This document shows, piece after piece, positions 6,824 through 9,302 of a stretch of 9,302 nt of DNA. Below the pieces are notes generated by a model, which made no database searches, was not told the DNA's origin, and saw nothing but the letters and a program-made list of their open reading frames with translations. Source of the stretch: Balneolaceae bacterium (GTDB lineage: Bacteria > Bacteroidota > Rhodothermia > Balneolales > Balneolaceae); contig PWFZ01000266.1 in the NCBI GenBank assembly GCA_003555185.1, positions 1 through 9,302 on the forward strand. The letters run 5' to 3'. Within the stretch, counting starts at the first letter, position 1. Each line of letters opens with the position of its first letter. Both the position numbers and the translations under genes were made by a program.

Positions 6824-7763
6824 AGATATTGTTATAAACGGTGATAGAATCGGCTTAGGTGAAGATCGTCAAATTCATCTAAACATAGCCAGACTTCCAA
6901 CTTATACCAGTATTGATCTACCGGTACGGGTAATCCGTGCACAAAAGGACGGGCCTGTACTGCTATTATCCGGTGGTCTTCATGGCGATGAAATTAATGG
7001 AATTGAGATAGTTAGACGTTTGATTGCAAACGATCACCTCAAGCTTTCGGCCGGAACTATCATTGCTATACCCTTAATGAATATTTATGGCTTTATACAA
7101 AATGTACGTGGAGTGCCTGACGGTAAAGATATTAATCGTAGTTTCCCGGGAAATAAAAGTGGATCTCTTGCTACGCTGGTAGCATATACCTTGATGAATG
7201 AAATTATTCCACAAATAGATTATGGGGTGGATTTTCATACAGGTGGAGCCAGCAGGGCTAATTATCCGCAAATCAGGTGTGTATTTGATATTGCGAAAAA
7301 TATGGAACTGGCACAAGCATTTTCGGCTCCGGTAACACTTAATTCATCTCTAATTGAAAAATCATTTAGAAAAGCTGCTCACAAAAAGGGTAAACATATT
7401 TTGGTTTTTGAAACCGGTGAATCACTGCGGTTGGATGAAGCCGGAATTAATGAAGGAATACTCGGAACGAAGCGTCTGATGCATTATTTGGGAATGAGGG
7501 AAAATCCCTCGGAAGATATTCCAGCCATTACCAATCAGTATAATAACTCTAAATGGCTAAGGGCAAAATATGCAGGAATTTTCAATTCAAAGATTGTCTT
7601 AGGGGAATCCATTAAAAGAAGACAACTTTTAGGTAAAATCACTGATCCCTTTGGAAATGAAAGTTATCGGGTAGTAAGCAAATATGATGGCCAGGTTATT
7701 GGATTAAATAATAGTCCGGTTGTACATAAAGGAGATGCACTTTTGCATATAGCAACTAACTAA
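6816..7763 (+). CDS. succinylglutamate desuccinylase/aspartoacylase-family zinc hydrolase (M14-like)
   Basis: This protein belongs to the AstE/AspA branch of the zinc carboxypeptidase (M14) superfamily. From the ATG at 6816 it has 315 residues. Zinc ligands His56 and Glu59 lie in [12 protein letters not shown], and the third ligand His141 in [27 protein letters not shown] (96-112) supplies the substrate-binding Asn107-Arg108, and ILVFETGES places the likely general base at Glu199. The C-terminal 90 or so residues form a beta-rich domain ([23 protein letters not shown]) typical of the family. The ATG overlaps rimK by 8 nt; the in-frame TTG at 6768 would add 16 basic residues and deepen the overlap, and I think it less likely. 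No arginine succinyltransferase pathway genes are nearby, so AstE activity is doubtful. Linkage to rimK suggests trimming or release of glutamate-containing products (inference). Confidence 0.92.
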   Translation: MPKDIVINGDRIGLGEDRQIHLNIARLPTYTSIDLPVRVIRAQKDGPVLLLSGGLHGDEINGIEIVRRLIANDHLKLSAGTIIAIPLMNIYGFIQNVRGVPDGKDINRSFPGNKSGSLATLVAYTLMNEIIPQIDYGVDFHTGGASRANYPQIRCVFDIAKNMELAQAFSAPVTLNSSLIEKSFRKAAHKKGKHILVFETGESLRLDEAGINEGILGTKRLMHYLGMRENPSEDIPAITNQYNNSKWLRAKYAGIFNSKIVLGESIKRRQLLGKITDPFGNESYRVVSKYDGQVIGLNNSPVVHKGDALLHIATN

Positions 7764-7773
7764 TTAAAAAAAA

Positions 7774-8115
7774 ATGGACACAGATTTAATATTTCATATT
7801 GTATCAAGAAGAAAATGGCCGGAATTAAATAAAGCCGGCTTTTATAAGCCAGAGGACTTTCATTCAGATACAGGAATTGAGTGCGTTTCCTCTGAATATT
7901 TGCAGAAACACCTAAATGACGACCATTTTGGCAGAAAGAATCTTTTTATTCTGGTTATCGACAAGGCGAGGTTAACCTCTAAGATGACAAAAGAAAAAGA
8001 TGGAGACATTATAAGAGTTCTGGACCCGATTAATTTAGATGCAATACTTGATAAAATCAGGATTGATTGTAACGAAGAGAAAAAGTTTGATCTATCCGTG
8101 AAGTCTTTTGTTTAG
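7774..8115 (+). CDS. DUF952-family protein with altered core motif
   Basis: This is a 113-residue cytosolic protein. It shows the DUF952 layout: an N-terminal HIVSRRKW (8-15), AGFYKPEDF (21-29), a GIECVSSEYL stretch (34-43) where most members read GFIHCS, LFILVIDKARL (57-67) and LDPINLDAILDKI (83-95), corresponding to GPLxxDAV. From memory, DUF952 is grouped with ADP-ribosyltransferase-like folds, but no activity is established. The usual histidine of GFIHCS is replaced here (IEC), so any catalytic role of that residue would be lost or changed. The lysine-rich insertion around 70-78 and the tail from about 97 are divergent. The ATG sits at the end of an A9 run, 10 nt after the M14-type gene, implying it is the last gene of the rimK operon. 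Its stop overlaps that of the convergent response regulator. Confidence 0.75.
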   Translation: MDTDLIFHIVSRRKWPELNKAGFYKPEDFHSDTGIECVSSEYLQKHLNDDHFGRKNLFILVIDKARLTSKMTKEKDGDIIRVLDPINLDAILDKIRIDCNEEKKFDLSVKSFV

Positions 8116-8477
8116 TTGCTTGAACCATTTAATTCACTGAAAGAAGATTTTAATTCAATAAAAGATACCGGTTTGATAAGGTATTGATGGTAACCAATCT
8201 TTTGTGCACGGTTGTGGTTCTTTGAGTCAGAATTTCCAGTTACGTAAATAATATGAGGGGAATATATCCCTACAATATTTTCAGCTACAGTTATCCCATC
8301 AATATTATCTTTAAGGGATATATCCATAATGATAAGATCAGGACGAAGATCTGTAATCTTTATTATAGCTTCTGATCCAGAAACTGCATTCCCGATTACT
8401 TCGTAATTCATTTTCTTTATCATTCTTGATAAAATCAATGAGAGTACCTGATCGTCCTCAACAAGAAAAACTGTCAT
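8112..8477 (-). CDS. single-domain response regulator (receiver only)
   Basis: This is a 121-residue CheY-like receiver without an output domain. It contains the acidic pair Asp8-Asp9 in VFLVEDD, phosphoacceptor Asp52 in DLIIMDISL, the switch Thr80 in IIYVTGNSD and Lys102 in QYLIKP. All phosphorylation residues are intact. Such proteins act in phosphorelays or by binding a partner; no histidine kinase is encoded in the window. I chose the ATG at 8477, which puts the first beta strand directly at the N-terminus as in most receivers. A GTG at 8510 would add 11 residues (MFFKDEPNNHN) and cannot be excluded. It faces the DUF952 gene with overlapping stop codons and runs in the same direction as the peroxiredoxin gene 143 bp upstream. 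Confidence 0.92.
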   Translation of the reverse strand: MTVFLVEDDQVLSLILSRMIKKMNYEVIGNAVSGSEAIIKITDLRPDLIIMDISLKDNIDGITVAENIVGIYSPHIIYVTGNSDSKNHNRAQKIGYHQYLIKPVSFIELKSSFSELNGSSN

Positions 8478-8620
8478 ATTATGATTATTTGGTTCATCCT
8501 TAAAGAACACCTTATTGATTTGAATAGCAAGGTTATGCGTATAATATATATTATGTAAAGTAAAGGGTATTTAGAGTAGGTCTTGATTTTATGAATACAA
8601 TTTATTCACATCCACCACTC
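8478..8620. other. intergenic region between peroxiredoxin and response regulator genes
   Basis: These 143 bp probably hold the promoter of the response regulator (minus strand) and the 3' end of the peroxiredoxin transcript. Visible structure is limited. There is a perfect 14-bp AT-only palindrome, ATAATATATATTAT (8541-8554), and a weak 6-bp dyad TGAATA-N5-TATTCA (8592-8608) just after the peroxiredoxin stop. The dyad has no GC-rich stem or following T-run, so it is not a convincing intrinsic terminator. I see no clear -35/-10 pair and no coding frame apart from the possible GTG-started extension of the regulator to 8510. Confidence 0.5.
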
Positions 8621-9079
8621 CTATCCCAGTTGGTTCTGTATCTGTTTAAAATTGAGACCTTGGTTGGCGTCTTCCATAATTTCCGAATATTGAACGGTTC
8701 CTTCTGCAGAAATTATAAACGCTGCTCTCCTGGGGATTTGTTTCATACCCTTTAACGTGAAATTCACGTTGTAAGCTTCTATAATTTCTCTGTTGAAGTC
8801 GCTAAGGAGTAAAAAATTAAGATTATTAACTTTTTTGAACTCTTTAAGTGTAAAGTAACTATCAACACTTATACCAATTACTTTGGTATTAAAAGCATTG
8901 TAGAGTTTCATGTTATCCCTCAACGTACACACTTCTTTTGTACACGTTCCTGAAAATGCAAAAGGAAAAAAAATGACAAGTAATTTACTATCCTTATTCA
9001 GATCCTTACTATTAATCCAATCACCATTTGTATCTCTTAATTTGATCTCCGGAGCTTTATCACCCTTATTCAGTTTCAT
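8621..9079 (-). CDS. peroxiredoxin, BCP/AhpE type
   Basis: This thiol peroxidase reduces hydrogen peroxide or organic hydroperoxides in the cytosol. The 152 residues form one AhpC/TSA (redoxin) domain. It opens with KGDKAPEIKLRDTNG, typical of these enzymes, followed by the active-site loop FFPFAFSGTCTKEVC. Cys46 is the peroxidatic cysteine in a Pxxx(S/T)xxC context (Pro39, Ser43). Cys51, five residues later, matches the spacing of the resolving cysteine in atypical 2-Cys BCP enzymes. VIGISVDS, LLSDFNREIIEAYNV and IPRRAAFII (the conserved active-site arginine) complete the fold. There is no signal peptide. The FPFAF loop is closer to AhpE-like proteins, while the Cys46/Cys51 pair is BCP-like, so the exact subfamily is uncertain. 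The ATG lies 8 nt after the stop of an upstream minus-strand frame, suggesting an operon. Confidence 0.95.
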   Translation of the reverse strand: MKLNKGDKAPEIKLRDTNGDWINSKDLNKDSKLLVIFFPFAFSGTCTKEVCTLRDNMKLYNAFNTKVIGISVDSYFTLKEFKKVNNLNFLLLSDFNREIIEAYNVNFTLKGMKQIPRRAAFIISAEGTVQYSEIMEDANQGLNFKQIQNQLG

Positions 9080-9087
9080 GCTGTAAA

Positions 9088-9302
9088 TTATCGTGATGAT
9101 TTATTGATAAGTATGGGATATCTCATTGATCCAGTAAGTATTCCCGCCGATATTAGAAGGTTTAGCATTGTACTAAACCATTCGTAATCCATATTTATAA
9201 ACCAATTAAATACGAATGAAAGTGAAAAAAAGAACAAACTTAAAAATAACATCCAGTTATTTTTTAAACTTTTTTGATGACTAGCGATTATTAAGGTGTA
9301 AA
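9088..9302 (-). CDS. C-terminal part of an unidentified membrane protein (5' end outside window)
   Basis: On the minus strand one frame is open from the right edge (first full codon at 9300) to a TAA at 9090-9088, giving 70 residues. The translation looks like a genuine membrane protein end. A short polar stretch (SHQKSLKNN) is followed by a hydrophobic helix (WMLFLSLFFFSLSFVFNWFI), a short acidic loop (NMDYEW), a second helix (MLNLLISAGILTGSM) and a basic tail (RYPILINKSSR). Its stop lies 8 nt before the peroxiredoxin ATG on the same strand, as expected for an operon, and there is no competing frame here. I do not recognise the family. The true start is outside the window unless the ATG at 9252 is used, which would make a 54-residue protein with two helices. 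Confidence 0.6.
   Translation of the reverse strand, partial: YTLIIASHQKSLKNNWMLFLSLFFFSLSFVFNWFINMDYEWFSTMLNLLISAGILTGSMRYPILINKSSR

Noticed and set aside
8541..8554. 14-bp palindrome ATAATATATATTAT as an operator
   Set aside because: An AT-only alternating sequence is self-complementary by composition and common in AT-rich intergenic DNA; nothing else supports it.
8592..8608. Dyad TGAATA-N5-TATTCA after the peroxiredoxin stop as an intrinsic terminator
   Set aside because: The stem is six AT-rich pairs with no GC core and no following T-run in the direction of transcription.
1..9302. Mobile elements, CRISPR arrays, tRNA or rRNA genes, toxin-antitoxin or phage defence system
   Set aside because: No transposase, integrase, long repeat, spaced repeat array, cloverleaf or defence-type domain was seen; almost every base belongs to a recognisable housekeeping-type gene.

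Overview
This is a compact, AT-rich (GC roughly below 40% by eye) bacterial chromosomal window. It holds eleven protein genes complete within the window and two genes cut by its edges. There are no RNA genes, insertion sequences, CRISPR arrays or prophage signs. None of the start codons I judge genuine has a convincing Shine-Dalgarno sequence; their leaders are A/T-rich. Together with the gene content (dxr-rseP-psd-pssA, a short PSD, small stand-alone receiver) this fits the Bacteroidota/Balneolota group, perhaps Balneolales. That placement is inference.

Layout. (1) Positions 1-3763, plus strand: a tightly packed envelope/lipid operon of dxr (5' end missing), rseP, psd and pssA. It covers isoprenoid precursor synthesis, site-2 intramembrane proteolysis, and the two-step route from CDP-diacylglycerol through phosphatidylserine to phosphatidylethanolamine. 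(2) Positions 3760-5348, minus strand: a PLP-dependent enzyme of the D-threonine aldolase/D-serine dehydratase type, joined by an ATGA overlap to a small two-helix membrane protein. The latter converges on pssA with overlapping stop codons. (3) Positions 5349-5448: a 100-bp divergent control region. (4) Positions 5449-8115, plus strand: an operon-like run of a RimB-like retropepsin-fold protease, RimK (ATP-grasp glutamate ligase), an M14-type AstE/AspA-like zinc hydrolase and a DUF952 protein. (5) Positions 8112-8477, minus strand: a single-domain response regulator whose stop overlaps that of the DUF952 gene. (6) Positions 8621-9302, minus strand: a BCP/AhpE-type peroxiredoxin, preceded by the C-terminal part of a small membrane protein that runs off the right edge.

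The most interesting unit is region 4. RimK-type enzymes add glutamates to a protein C-terminus (ribosomal protein S6 in E. coli). The genes on either side encode a protease and an enzyme of the zinc-carboxypeptidase superfamily, the superfamily that contains the eukaryotic deglutamylases. The cluster could therefore encode a complete add-and-remove system for glutamate tails, with a divergent DUF952 protein as a fourth member. The individual families are known. The eraser role of the M14-type protein and the involvement of the DUF952 protein are hypotheses.
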